A stretch of DNA of 64,000 bases from Asanoa ishikariensis (GTDB lineage Bacteria; Actinomycetota; Actinomycetes; Mycobacteriales; Micromonosporaceae). Shown piece after piece: positions 17,255 to 25,559 of this stretch (position 1 is the first letter of the stretch; every line of letters starts with the position of its first letter). Both the position numbers and the translations under genes were made by a program. Under the pieces are notes generated by a model, which saw nothing but the letters and a program-made list of their open reading frames with translations, was not told where the DNA came from and made no database searches. The DNA is taken from assembly GCF_900107455.1 (NCBI RefSeq), contig NZ_FNQB01000003.1, positions 1,364,001 to 1,428,000 of the forward strand, written 5' to 3'.

Positions 17255-17284
17255 TTGCTTGTGGCTTCGCCCATTCCGGTCGAT

Positions 17285-17297
17285 TAATCTTGGCGCG
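17285..17297 (+). promoter_or_regulatory. Leaderless-type -10 box before the EACC1 operon
   Basis: TAATCT at 17285-17290 ends seven bases before the ATG at 17298, the spacing at which transcription would start on the start codon. No good -35 hexamer and no Shine-Dalgarno sequence are seen. It suggests that the EACC1-caspase pair has its own promoter, separate from the sulfotransferase gene. Confidence 0.5.
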
Positions 17298-17639
17298 ATG
17301 TCGACGCTGACGATCGAATGCGCGGAACCGGATTCCGCATCCCTGTACGAGTGGCTGCGCAACGAGGACGCCCTCCGCGGAGCGGTGGTGCGGCAGGCGG
17401 AGCCGGCACGGCCCGAGACGTTGGGCGCGCTGTCGACGATCCTGGTCGACGTGCTGGCGCCGGGTGCGGTCGCGGCCCTGGCCGGCTCGCTCTCCGTATG
17501 GTTCACGCAGCGCCGCTCGGACGTCAAGATCACTATTAGGTCGCGGCGTGGCACGATCTCGCTAGACGCGAAACGCGTGCCGGATGCAGAGCGGCTGCTG
17601 CGGTCCGTGGTCGAGGCCGTCGAACCCGACGAGCCCTGA
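17298..17639 (+). CDS. Effector-associated constant component EACC1
   Basis: 113 residues. The pattern LYEWLRNEDALRGAV, a Pro-rich turn (AEPARPETLGAL), an Ala-rich helix, SLSVWFTQRRSDVKITI, then a beta-strand region with SLDAKRV and a closing helix matches the EACC1 family described by Aravind and colleagues as the invariant small partner of caspase, trypsin and other effectors in actinobacterial conflict systems. The ATG is placed by the TAATCT box upstream. Its stop overlaps the start of the caspase gene (TGATG), so the two proteins are made together. EACC1 is thought to couple sensing to effector activation; its molecular action is not known. Confidence 0.88.
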   Translation: MSTLTIECAEPDSASLYEWLRNEDALRGAVVRQAEPARPETLGALSTILVDVLAPGAVAALAGSLSVWFTQRRSDVKITIRSRRGTISLDAKRVPDAERLLRSVVEAVEPDEP

Positions 17640-19036
17640 TGGTCCGGCTGCCGGATCCTGACCGCTCCACCGCGGTGCTCATCGGCGCAGGCCGTTACGT
17701 TTCCGACGAGCTGGCTGACGTCGCGTCGATCACCAACAACCTCACCGAGCTTCAGCGTCTGCTGACGCACCCCGAGCGGGGTAGCTTCCGCCCTGAACGC
17801 TGCATGGTGGTGGCCGATCCGCAGGACTCCCGGGAACTGTACCGGCTGCTGCACCGCGCGGCCGCGGATGCTACGGACACCCTGCTCGTCTACTACGCCG
17901 GTCACGGGCGGACCGGGCCACGGTTGAACGAGCTGTACCTGTGCACCGGCGAGACCGAGCCCGACCTGCTGTCGATCACCGCGCTGGCGTACGAGCATCT
18001 TCGCGGAATCCTGCTCGACTCGCCGGCGGCGAACAAGGTGGTGATCCTCGACTGCTGCTTCAGCGGGCGGGCAATCGCCGACCTGGCGGCACCCGGCGTG
18101 GCGGTGGTCAGCCAAGCGGCGGTGTACGGCGGTTACGTGCTGGCAGCCACGCCCGCCAACGCGGTGGCGCTCGCACCGGCGAACGAGCCGTACACGGCCT
18201 TCACCGCCGAGCTGATCGACGTGCTGGCCTCCGGCGTCGGCGCCTCGCCGTACGTCACCCTCGCCGACCTGTACCACCAGACCCGGCATCGGTTGACGAG
18301 CAAGGGACGCCCGTTGCCGCACCAGCGCGGCAGCAACTCGGTGGGCCAGCTCGCGCTGGCCCACAACCCCGCCGTAACTGCGGTGGTCGACGCACCGTCG
18401 CTCATCGCCGCCACTCCGCCCACCCGCCCGGCGTACCTCCTCGAGGCCGACATCGCGTACGTGATGATCACCGAGGACCAGATCCGGGCCCAGGTCGCCG
18501 AGCTCGCCGCCTTGATCAACGCCGACTACGACCGCTCGGACTGGGGTCTGCACATCGTCGGGATGCTCAAGGGCGGCGCGCGGTTGGCGGCCGACCTGGC
18601 GCGCGAGCTCACGATCGACGTGCACATCGACTACATGCAGATCGAGGCGCTGGGGCAGGCCGACGACGCGAGCGCCCGGATTCGGATCCTCAAGGACCTC
18701 GATCGGGACATCGCGGGCACCCACGTCCTGGTCGTCGACAACCTGGTGGACACCGGCTTCTCGATGTCGTGGCTGCTCAAATACCTGGAGTCCCGGGGCG
18801 CAGCCTCGGTCGAGGTCTGCGTGCTGCTGCGCAAGCCCGAGCGCGCAAGGGTTGCGGTGCCGATCAAGTACGTCGGTTTCGACATCCCCGACGAGCGGAT
18901 CGTCGGGTACGCGCTGGACTACGCGGACCGCTACTGGAACCTGCCCTACATCGGCGTCCTCAAGCCTGCGGTGTGGAGCAGAGACCCGAACGCGGCCCCG
19001 AACACCGCGCACGGGACGCCGACGACGGGACCGTAG
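17639..19036 (+). CDS. Caspase-like protease fused to a diverged hypoxanthine-type phosphoribosyltransferase
   Basis: 465 residues, two domains. Residues about 8-235 are a caspase-fold peptidase of the EACC1-associated type: catalytic His89 in YYAGHG and Cys140 in ILDCCFSG, with YVLAATPAN later. Residues about 268-445 are a type I phosphoribosyltransferase like HPRT: pyrophosphate loop GMLKGGARLAADL, PRPP loop VVDNLVDTGFSM (367-376), purine-site IKYVGFDIPDERIVGYALDY and PYIGVLKP. Differences from active HPRT are the acidic pair (Asp367-Asn368 instead of Glu-Asp) and loss of the Ser-Tyr (SSYG-like) loop, here EALGQ at 336-340. The last 91 bases overlap the convergent membrane gene. I infer an effector whose protease is gated by, or gates, nucleotide/PRPP binding. 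Confidence 0.9.
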   Translation: MVRLPDPDRSTAVLIGAGRYVSDELADVASITNNLTELQRLLTHPERGSFRPERCMVVADPQDSRELYRLLHRAAADATDTLLVYYAGHGRTGPRLNELYLCTGETEPDLLSITALAYEHLRGILLDSPAANKVVILDCCFSGRAIADLAAPGVAVVSQAAVYGGYVLAATPANAVALAPANEPYTAFTAELIDVLASGVGASPYVTLADLYHQTRHRLTSKGRPLPHQRGSNSVGQLALAHNPAVTAVVDAPSLIAATPPTRPAYLLEADIAYVMITEDQIRAQVAELAALINADYDRSDWGLHIVGMLKGGARLAADLARELTIDVHIDYMQIEALGQADDASARIRILKDLDRDIAGTHVLVVDNLVDTGFSMSWLLKYLESRGAASVEVCVLLRKPERARVAVPIKYVGFDIPDERIVGYALDYADRYWNLPYIGVLKPAVWSRDPNAAPNTAHGTPTTGP

Positions 19037-20163
19037 ACGAGCTGCCAGAACACGGCGTCGTCCAGGATGACGCCGACCGGGCCGGCGAGGTGGTCGAAGC
19101 CCACGCCGCCGCCGTTCGTGTAGATCCGCAGGGACTCGCTGACTGATACCGCATATGCCAGCGGCAGGTAGGTGATCGCGGTCCAGAGGCCGGCCCGCAG
19201 GCCTGACCGGAACGATCCGTCGGCCGCTGCGGCAAGGGCCGCGGGCAGGAAGAAGAGCGCGGCCGGTCCAAGGAAGATGGACATCGCGATCACGGCCGTG
19301 ACCGGGTCCTGCACCTTCTGGCCGATGACCGGGTCGGTGGCGACACGGGCGGCGAACAGCGTCGCGACGACGTATCCCAGCGCGGTGACGGCGCCGAGGT
19401 GCGGTGCGAGCCGGTCTGACCGTGCACCGGCCACCGCGGCCCACAGACAGGCGGCCAGCAGGGCGGCAAGGAGCACGGCGCGGGCCGGCGGCAGGTGCGC
19501 GGCCACGGACGGCTCGCGGACCAGGAGGACCACGGTCGCGGTGATCGCCGCGACCACGCCTGCGACGACCAGGGCGGCCGGAACCGGCACGGGGAACCGC
19601 ACCTGGCGGGCGCGGGCCACCGTCAGCACCGCCCAGGCACAGATCAACGCGACGAGAGTCGCGGCGAACACGCGCAGGCTGGGCGCCGCAGCGCGCGCCG
19701 CGGTGATCGGTGCCGCCACCGCCAGCGCGGCGGCGAGCACCAGCGCCGGCGCGCCGCCGAGCGGTGGCAGGCGCAGCGCCGCACCGGCACAGCTCAGTGC
19801 GAACCGCCACCGGGCCGGACGGCCCCGCACCTCGGCCAGCTCGGCCGTCATCGCCGCACCCCAGTCGCGGCGGTGGTCCGGCAGCGTCGCCACCACGACC
19901 GCCAGCATCCGTCCTGGTGGGTCCAGCGCGGGCAGCCGAACGCCGGATCGCCAGAAGTGCAGCAACAGCAGGGCCGCCGCCACGTAGACCGCTGTCGGGA
20001 CGGCGAGCAGCACGGCGAACTCTCTGTTGACTTTCGCGGCGGTCTCGCCGGCCGGGTCGTACGCCGGCGGGTCGAAGGTGATGATGGCGAGGTAGGCCAC
20101 TGTCCACCCGACCACCACGACCGCGGCGGTGACGACCTGCAACCTGCGTCGGGTCCAGGCCAT
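18946..20163 (-). CDS. Polytopic membrane protein
   Basis: 405 residues with about ten hydrophobic segments. After two membrane helices there is a cytoplasmic motif RRDWGAAMTAELAEVRG followed by RWRFALSCAGAALRLPP; this RRDWGxAMxAEL/RWRFAL motif is common in actinobacterial membrane proteins encoded beside PadR regulators. No PadR gene is adjacent here, but an operator-like palindrome overlaps the promoter. The 3' end runs 91 bases into the caspase-phosphoribosyltransferase gene on the other strand. Function unknown. Confidence 0.8.
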   Translation of the reverse strand: MAWTRRRLQVVTAAVVVVGWTVAYLAIITFDPPAYDPAGETAAKVNREFAVLLAVPTAVYVAAALLLLHFWRSGVRLPALDPPGRMLAVVVATLPDHRRDWGAAMTAELAEVRGRPARWRFALSCAGAALRLPPLGGAPALVLAAALAVAAPITAARAAAPSLRVFAATLVALICAWAVLTVARARQVRFPVPVPAALVVAGVVAAITATVVLLVREPSVAAHLPPARAVLLAALLAACLWAAVAGARSDRLAPHLGAVTALGYVVATLFAARVATDPVIGQKVQDPVTAVIAMSIFLGPAALFFLPAALAAAADGSFRSGLRAGLWTAITYLPLAYAVSVSESLRIYTNGGGVGFDHLAGPVGVILDDAVFWQLVYGPVVGVPCAVFGAAFGSLLHTAGLRTPM

Positions 20164-20198
20164 GCACTAACTCTATATAGTCAGAGTTAAGCCGTCAA
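20164..20198 (-). promoter_or_regulatory. Leaderless promoter with embedded palindromic operator
   Basis: On the minus strand TTGACG (20198-20193), 17 bases, TAGAGT (20175-20170), six bases, then the ATG at 20163: a near-consensus promoter whose transcript would begin at the start codon. TAACTCT (20168-20174) and AGAGTTA (20183-20189) form a perfect 7-bp inverted repeat with an 8-bp spacer lying across the -10 and spacer, as expected for a PadR-like repressor site. Confidence 0.7.
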
Positions 20199-20223
20199 CG
20201 TACTCAATGGACGACGTAGCCGG

Positions 20224-20550
20224 CTAGTCGTCAAACTCGAACCCAGCGGCTTCGGCCTCTGCGACGAGCGTGCGCATCCGGTCGGCGTCTGTTGCCACTG
20301 CTGCCATCCGGTTCGCCAGGTCCTCGAGCGCGGCGCGGTCCGTTCCGAGGGCGACGAACGTATCGCCTTCCGGGTCGTACTCGAACCGCCCGTCTAGGTC
20401 GGGGGCGAGTCGCCGCGCCACGCCTTCCCAAAAGTATCCGTTCGGCTCGTGGCCAAGCTCTTCGATCACGCTGTCGACCGGCGTGGTTCCGGCGGCCAAA
20501 ATCAGCGCGTAGCCCCCCGAGGGCTGCTCGATCAGTTCCAGCGGATGCAT
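20224..20550 (-). CDS. Imm51-family immunity protein
   Basis: 108 residues. Signature stretches PVDSVIEELGHEPNGYFWEG, GRFEYDPEGDTF and a C-terminal GFEFDD match Imm51, a cytosolic immunity protein of polymorphic-toxin systems. Immunity proteins bind and neutralise a cognate nuclease or other toxin. No toxin gene lies next to it, so it may be an orphan defence against neighbours or have a housekeeping role; orphan copies are common in actinomycetes. No clear ribosome site precedes the ATG. Confidence 0.85.
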   Translation of the reverse strand: MHPLELIEQPSGGYALILAAGTTPVDSVIEELGHEPNGYFWEGVARRLAPDLDGRFEYDPEGDTFVALGTDRAALEDLANRMAAVATDADRMRTLVAEAEAAGFEFDD

Positions 20551-20645
20551 TCGCGCATGCTGTCACGCGGATCGAGCCGAGGGGAACCACGAGCGGGAGA
20601 CGATTTGCCCCGTTACCAGCGGTTTCGGATTTCGTTGGCCCCAGC

Positions 20646-21140
20646 ATGGGAGCTATTCGGCGCGTGTCGTCGACGGTGTTGCTGGTGCTCACGCTCATGA
20701 GCTTCGGTTCCGCGGCGGCCGGCGGCCCACCCGGCCCCAAGCCCACGCCCACCGACGTGCCCGCACCGATCGTGGGCATCAACTCGGTGAGTCCGCTGAG
20801 CGGGCCGACGCAGGGCGGCTTCACGATCACGGTCACCGGCGTCGGGTTCGCACCGGGCCAGACCTCCGTGCGGCTCTGCGAGATCGACATCCCGCCGGCC
20901 CAGGTCCAGGTCAACGGCGCCGGAAACGTGCTCACCTTCACCGCTCCCCCGTGCGCGGCCGGGCAGACGCAACTCGTCGTCTCCACACCCACGGGATCGG
21001 CCTCGACGGTGTACGACTACGAGTCCGAGGACACCCTGCCGGTCACCGGCGGCCGGGGTTGGATCGCCGGAGCGGCTTTGAGCGTCGCGGGCCTGCTCGT
21101 GCTCCTCCTGACCCGCCGCAGGTCACCGCGCCGCGCCTAG
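20646..21140 (+). CDS. Secreted IPT/TIG-domain protein with LPxTG-like anchor
   Basis: 164 residues: a signal peptide (residues 1-25), a Pro-rich spacer, one IPT/TIG Ig-like domain (about 38-125, VSPLSGPTQGGFTITVTGVGF), then LPVTG, a hydrophobic helix and an RRRSPRR tail. This is the sortase sorting-signal layout, so the Ig-like domain would be displayed on the cell wall. It ends in a CTAG shared with the stop of the convergent methyltransferase gene. No Shine-Dalgarno sequence is visible; the ATG is chosen by the signal peptide. Confidence 0.82.
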   Translation: MGAIRRVSSTVLLVLTLMSFGSAAAGGPPGPKPTPTDVPAPIVGINSVSPLSGPTQGGFTITVTGVGFAPGQTSVRLCEIDIPPAQVQVNGAGNVLTFTAPPCAAGQTQLVVSTPTGSASTVYDYESEDTLPVTGGRGWIAGAALSVAGLLVLLLTRRRSPRRA

Positions 21141-21754
21141 CCCGGTCGCCGCAGCGTCAGCGACTGGAACCGGTGGCCCCCGTCGAGCTCGACGGGGTGG
21201 AAGTCGACGACGTCAAAGTCGGCGGCGAACTCGACCAACTGCTCGTCGGTGCGCCACGAGAAGAACCGCGGCGGCACGTAGTCGTCGCCCTCGATCGGGC
21301 CTTCAGCGCTCTCGTTGCCGCCGTACACGCCGATGAACATCAGCCCGCCCGGCCGCAGGACGGCCCGGGCCGACGCGAGGACCGCGGGCAGGTCCCGGTT
21401 GGGCACGTGCAGCAGACAGTTCAGCGCGAACACCGCGTCGAACGAGCCGGCCGGAAAGTCCAACCGCAGGAAGTCCATGGCGTACGCCTCGATGCCCTTG
21501 GCCCGGCAGTGCTCGACCATCGCCGGCGAGAGGTCGGCCGCCACGACGGCCAAGCCTTCGTCCTGGAAGTAGGCGCTGTCCTGCCCGGTGCCGGCGCCGA
21601 TCTCCAGCAGCCGCGCGCCCGGCGCCAGCCGATCCCGGAACGCCTGCCGCTCCGCCAGCTTCCACAGCTCCTTGTCCAGCCCGTCACGCCAGGCCGCACG
21701 CGCGTCGTACGCCGCACGCAGCGGGCCGAGCACCTCGTCGTACCGAACAGTCAT
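21137..21754 (-). CDS. Class I SAM-dependent methyltransferase
   Basis: 205 residues. Motif I is LLEIGAGTGQD, the acidic end of strand 2 is VVAADLS, and NCLLHVPN plus LRPGGLMFIGVYGG are the later motifs of small metabolite methyltransferases. An ATG nine bases upstream is also possible. It converges on the LPxTG gene with a four-base overlap. The acceptor cannot be predicted. Confidence 0.85.
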   Translation of the reverse strand: MTVRYDEVLGPLRAAYDARAAWRDGLDKELWKLAERQAFRDRLAPGARLLEIGAGTGQDSAYFQDEGLAVVAADLSPAMVEHCRAKGIEAYAMDFLRLDFPAGSFDAVFALNCLLHVPNRDLPAVLASARAVLRPGGLMFIGVYGGNESAEGPIEGDDYVPPRFFSWRTDEQLVEFAADFDVVDFHPVELDGGHRFQSLTLRRPG

Positions 21755-21857
21755 GCCGATCATTATCGACGACAGGGTGTCGGATCGGGGCGGTCGCGTT
21801 CGTAGCAGGGGTGAGGCCGCCCGCGACGGGCGGCGCCGAGGCTAAGGAACCACGATC

Positions 21858-22481
21858 GTGAAGCTGACGACCATGACCCAGGTGACCATCGACGGCGTGA
21901 TGCAGGGAAACGGCGGCGCGTCGGACGAGGACCGCCGCAACGGCTTCGAGCGCGGCGGATGGGCGCTGGGTAGGGGCGACCACGAGACCCACGCGTTCAT
22001 CAACCAGACCTACGAGCGGGCCGACGCGTTCCTGTTCGGCCGTCGGACCTACGAGCTGTTCGCCAGTTCGTGGGGAACTTTGACGGAACAGGACGTCCCT
22101 GGGTGGGAGCCCGTCATGCGGGCGCTGAACACCCGACCGAAGTACGTCGCCTCGACCACCCTGACCGATCCGGCGTGGTCGGGCACCACCGTCCTGCCCG
22201 ACGACCTCGCCACCGCCGTCGCGGACCTGAAGGCCAAGCCGGGCGGTGAACTGCAGGTGCACGGCAGCGGCACGCTGATCCGCGCTCTTCTGGAGCACGA
22301 CCTGGTCGACGAGTTGACCCTGATCGTCGTTCCGGTGGTTCTCGGCCAGGGCGCGCGGTTGTTCCCGGACTCCGGCCCGGATCTCGCGCTGGACCTGGTC
22401 GAGTCGCGCGTCGACTCGAAGGGCGTGACGATCCAGGTCTTCCGGCCGGCCGGGCGCCCGCAGTACGCACCTGCCCGGTGA
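21858..22481 (+). CDS. RibD C-terminal/dihydrofolate reductase-fold family protein
   Basis: 207 residues. MTQVTIDGVMQGNGG at the N-terminus, FGRRTYELFASSW and the C-terminal region QVHGSGTLIRALLEHDLVDE are the standard landmarks of the RibD_C reductase family found throughout actinobacteria. These bind NADPH; most members have no proven substrate. GTG at 21858 with AAGGAA upstream. Followed by a strong hairpin terminator. Confidence 0.9.
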   Translation: MKLTTMTQVTIDGVMQGNGGASDEDRRNGFERGGWALGRGDHETHAFINQTYERADAFLFGRRTYELFASSWGTLTEQDVPGWEPVMRALNTRPKYVASTTLTDPAWSGTTVLPDDLATAVADLKAKPGGELQVHGSGTLIRALLEHDLVDELTLIVVPVVLGQGARLFPDSGPDLALDLVESRVDSKGVTIQVFRPAGRPQYAPAR

Positions 22482-22486
22482 CACAC

Positions 22487-22511
22487 GGGCCGGGCCAGTC
22501 CGGCCCGGCCC
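22487..22511 (+). terminator. Hairpin terminator after the RibD-like gene
   Basis: Arms GGGCCGGGCC and GGCCCGGCCC (10 bp, perfect) with a five-base loop, six bases after the stop. There is no T-run, as is normal for actinomycete terminators. Confidence 0.7.
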
Positions 22512-22577
22512 GCACGCGTGCTTGGACCGAGACAATGCGACATACGCTGAGGACCTCGAACGCGCGAGGAGACGTCG

Positions 22578-23252
22578 ATGCGTGGTCTGGTCGCTCGGCT
22601 GTGGAGCCCGACCGGGCTCGTCCTGGTCCTGCTGTGCTTCCTGATGCCGTTTCTCGCGGTGCGGTGCGAGCTGCGCGAACCGGATGGCCCTGAAGTCGGC
22701 GCCATCGTCTACACGTTCTCCGGCGCCGACCTCGTGTCCGGCGCCCGGGGTGACCTGACCTGGCGGTCCGTCGATGAGCTCGACCCGGCGGCGACGCACA
22801 CGCTCGAGCAGGACGACTACGTTGGCCGAGAGATGGCGCCGCCGACGATTGCGATCGACCGCCAGCCCCTTGCGATCCTCACGCTGGTGCTCGTGACGGT
22901 CGCCCTCGCCGGCGCCCTGGTCCGCCGGGCGAACTGGCGATCGCTGGTGGTGGGCGGTGGCGCCGCGTACGCCGCGGTGGCCCTGGTCGCGACCGGGCTC
23001 CAGGCCCATCGCGAGGTGATGGCGCGGGTGGCTGAACTACGCGCCGATTACGGCGTCGAACTCTCGAGGCTTACCGACAGCGACGGCGGCCCAGGCCTCG
23101 TCGTGCGCGTTGAATGGGGATTCCTGGTCGCGCTCGGCCTGCTGCTCCTGGTCGCGGTCGGCAACCTTGCCTACGGGCGGCGACGGGAGGCGGGCGACGG
23201 CGAGGACGCCGCCGACGGCGCTGCTGACAAGGTCCCGACCAGCCCTACCTGA
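22578..23252 (+). CDS. Membrane protein of unknown function
   Basis: 224 residues: a helix at about 12-30, a roughly 75-residue external loop (containing FSGADLVSG and ending near PPTIAIDRQ), two closely spaced helices (about 95-140), a second loop and a final helix (about 180-200), with a charged Asp/Ala-rich C-terminal tail. GGAG stands before the ATG. I do not recognise a family. It is followed closely by the GH13 gene, which has its own leaderless-type box. Confidence 0.7.
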   Translation: MRGLVARLWSPTGLVLVLLCFLMPFLAVRCELREPDGPEVGAIVYTFSGADLVSGARGDLTWRSVDELDPAATHTLEQDDYVGREMAPPTIAIDRQPLAILTLVLVTVALAGALVRRANWRSLVVGGGAAYAAVALVATGLQAHREVMARVAELRADYGVELSRLTDSDGGPGLVVRVEWGFLVALGLLLLVAVGNLAYGRRREAGDGEDAADGAADKVPTSPT

Positions 23253-23298
23253 GGCCGGCGGGTTCCCTTGGCGCCGGTGCGGCTCTACGGTGGCGGGG

Positions 23299-25104
23299 AT
23301 GGACGTCACGGAGCGCATCGGCTGTTGGCTCGTCCCGGCGGGCGCGTTCTTCCGCGTCTGGGCGCCGCACGCCGCGCAGGTGCGGGTGGTCGTGCAGACC
23401 GGAGAGCGGTGGGACAGCGACGAGGCGGGCACTGTCTCCGCGCTGACGCGTACCGGCGGATATTGGAGTGTGACGGTCCCCGGAGTTCGGCCCGGCGACC
23501 TCTATAGGTTCCGCGTCACGACGGCCGACGGCGAGGTCCTGGACCGGCTGGACCCGGCGGCCCGCGACGTGCTCAGCTCCGAGCTCACGAGAGACGACCC
23601 GGACAGCCACAACGCCTCGATCGTCTCGACCGGGCACGACTTCCAGTGGGCGCCGTTCGAGACGCCCCGGTTCGAGGACTTCGTCATCTACCAGTTGCAC
23701 GTCGGCACGTTCGCCGGACGCGGAGACGACCGCCCCACCGGGTGGGCCACCTTCGCGGACGCGTCGCGCAAGTTCGGCTACCTGCGCGACCTAGGGTTCA
23801 CCGCCGTACAGCCGCTACCGGTCCAGGAATACGCGATGGACCGCTCGTGGGGCTACAACCCGGCCAGCTTCTTCGCGCCCGAGTCGTCCTACGGCTCCCC
23901 CGCCGACCTGCGGCGCTTCGTCGACACGGCACACCGGTCCGGGCTCGCGGTGATCTTCGACGTCGTCTACAACCACTTCGGACACAGCGACAACGTCCTG
24001 TGGGAGTACGACGGCTACCGCGACCACGGCGGCATCTACGTCGAGGGCGGCCAACAGACGCCGTGGGGTCCCGGGCCGGCGTGGTGGAAGGAGGAGGTGC
24101 AGGACTTCTTCTACCAGAACGCCCGCATGTACCTGGAGGAGTACCGGGCGGACGGACTGCGGTTCGACGCGACGACCCAGATCAACGGCCAGCACCTGCG
24201 CCACGTCGTCGGCCGCCTGCGCGCCGAGTTCCCCGACAGGTACCTGATCGCCGAGCACCTGCCGGACGATCCGTGGATCGTCGACGAAGGACACTTCGCC
24301 GCGACCTGGTGCGCCGACGCCCACCACGAGGCACAGCGGGCCCTGGCCGGTCAGGACCCGCTGCGGAGAATCAAGGACATTCTGGGCTGGGACGGGTACG
24401 ACCATCCGTGGAACCTGGTCAAGTACCTGCTCGGCTCCCACGACGACATCGGCGACCAGCAGGAGGGCGACGCCGAGGACGGCCTCACCAACTGGGACCG
24501 CCAGCACCGCTACCTGGTCGACCAGCTCGGCGGCCGCGGCGACTGGACGGCCCGCGCGAAGTGCCGGCTGGCGTGGGCGTTGAACGTGACCATGCCCGGC
24601 ACCCCGATGCTGTTCATGGGTTCGGAATGCCTACAGGCCGCGCCGCAGGTGGCCTGGGGCTACTGGCACGACGGGGTTGACGGTCGCGGCGACCACCGCT
24701 TCGACTGGACCGTCGCCGGTGACGAGCTCGGCATCCAGATGCGCCGCCTCGTGGGCGCGGCCAACCGGGTCCGGCTCTCTGACGCCGCTTTGCGCGCGGA
24801 CTCGCTGGACATCACCCACGAGGACCATGACAACCAGGTGCTCGGCTTCGTACGCCAGGCCGGTGACGACGTCGTCCTGGTGGTCGTCAACCTCAGCGAC
24901 CGGACCTTCGGCGACCACGGGTACGGGGTCGGCACCGGGGGTCGTGACGGTCGCTGGACCCAGGTGCTGTGCACCCAGGACGCGGACTTCGGCGGCTGGG
25001 ACGGCGCCGGCAACGCCTTCCACGAACCGTGGACGCAGCCGGACGGCCGGGTGTACGTCAACGTTCCTCAGTGGAGCGTCGTGGTGCTGCGCCGTATCAA
25101 CTGA
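23299..25104 (+). CDS. GH13 alpha-glucan-active enzyme (branching-enzyme or trehalohydrolase-like)
   Basis: 601 residues. An N-terminal CBM48/early-set domain (FRVWAPHAAQVRVVV, residues 15-30) is followed by a GH13 barrel: FDVVYNHFG, nucleophile Asp in DGLRFDATTQ, acid/base Glu in LIAEHLPDD, transition-state Asp in LLGSHDDIGD. A C-terminal beta domain ends in VVVLRRIN. The arrangement fits glycogen-branching-like enzymes and maltooligosyltrehalose trehalohydrolase; I cannot decide between them. TACGGT (23286-23291) seven bases before the ATG suggests a leaderless transcript. Its end overlaps the DUF1801 gene by eight bases. Confidence 0.85.
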   Translation: MDVTERIGCWLVPAGAFFRVWAPHAAQVRVVVQTGERWDSDEAGTVSALTRTGGYWSVTVPGVRPGDLYRFRVTTADGEVLDRLDPAARDVLSSELTRDDPDSHNASIVSTGHDFQWAPFETPRFEDFVIYQLHVGTFAGRGDDRPTGWATFADASRKFGYLRDLGFTAVQPLPVQEYAMDRSWGYNPASFFAPESSYGSPADLRRFVDTAHRSGLAVIFDVVYNHFGHSDNVLWEYDGYRDHGGIYVEGGQQTPWGPGPAWWKEEVQDFFYQNARMYLEEYRADGLRFDATTQINGQHLRHVVGRLRAEFPDRYLIAEHLPDDPWIVDEGHFAATWCADAHHEAQRALAGQDPLRRIKDILGWDGYDHPWNLVKYLLGSHDDIGDQQEGDAEDGLTNWDRQHRYLVDQLGGRGDWTARAKCRLAWALNVTMPGTPMLFMGSECLQAAPQVAWGYWHDGVDGRGDHRFDWTVAGDELGIQMRRLVGAANRVRLSDAALRADSLDITHEDHDNQVLGFVRQAGDDVVLVVVNLSDRTFGDHGYGVGTGGRDGRWTQVLCTQDADFGGWDGAGNAFHEPWTQPDGRVYVNVPQWSVVVLRRIN

Positions 25105-25537
25105 CGGCCTGCCGCACGAGTGCGCCGATCCGCGCCTCCACCTCCGGGGTCACCTCGGTCAGGGCGAACCCGGCCGCCCACATCGCGCCCTCGTCGAGGT
25201 GCGCGTGGTCGCTGAAGCCGAGCGTCGCGTAGCGCGCCTTGAACTTGTCCGCCGGCTGGAAGTGGCAGACCAGCTTGCCGTTCAACGTGTACGCGGGCAT
25301 CCCGTACCAGAGCTTCGGCGCGATCGCCGGGACCGTGGCGGTGATGACGGCGTGGACGCGTTCGGCCATCACCCGGTCCGAGTCGCCCATCTCGGCGATC
25401 TTCGCGAGCACGTCCCGCGCCGCCTCCGCCGCCTTCTCCGCGGCCGATCCCGCGCGGGCCGCCTTCTTGAGATCGCTGGCGTGGTCCTTCATCGCGGCTA
25501 GCTCGTCGGCCGTGAATCCCTGGTGTGTGGTGGTCAT
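25097..25537 (-). CDS. DUF1801 (YdhG-like) protein
   Basis: 146 residues: an N-terminal helical, Ala/Lys-rich part (residues 8-50), then the DUF1801 fold with APKLWYGMPAYTLNGKLVC, FKARYATLGFSDHAHLDEG and a final helix. Members are small proteins of unknown function often controlled by TetR or stress regulators. A strong AAGGGGAG precedes the ATG at 25537. It is divergent from a tetR gene and the space between holds two matching operators, so it is the likely target of that repressor. Confidence 0.85.
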   Translation of the reverse strand: MTTTHQGFTADELAAMKDHASDLKKAARAGSAAEKAAEAARDVLAKIAEMGDSDRVMAERVHAVITATVPAIAPKLWYGMPAYTLNGKLVCHFQPADKFKARYATLGFSDHAHLDEGAMWAAGFALTEVTPEVEARIGALVRQAVS

Positions 25538-25559
25538 CGTCTCCCCTTGACTGACGGCA

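Noticed and set aside
16412-20167. A 1251-codon open frame on the minus strand
   Set aside because: It runs antisense through sulfotransferase, EACC1 and caspase genes with Arg/Gly/Pro-rich low-information translation; it is a product of high GC, except that its upstream end lies over the true membrane gene in another frame.
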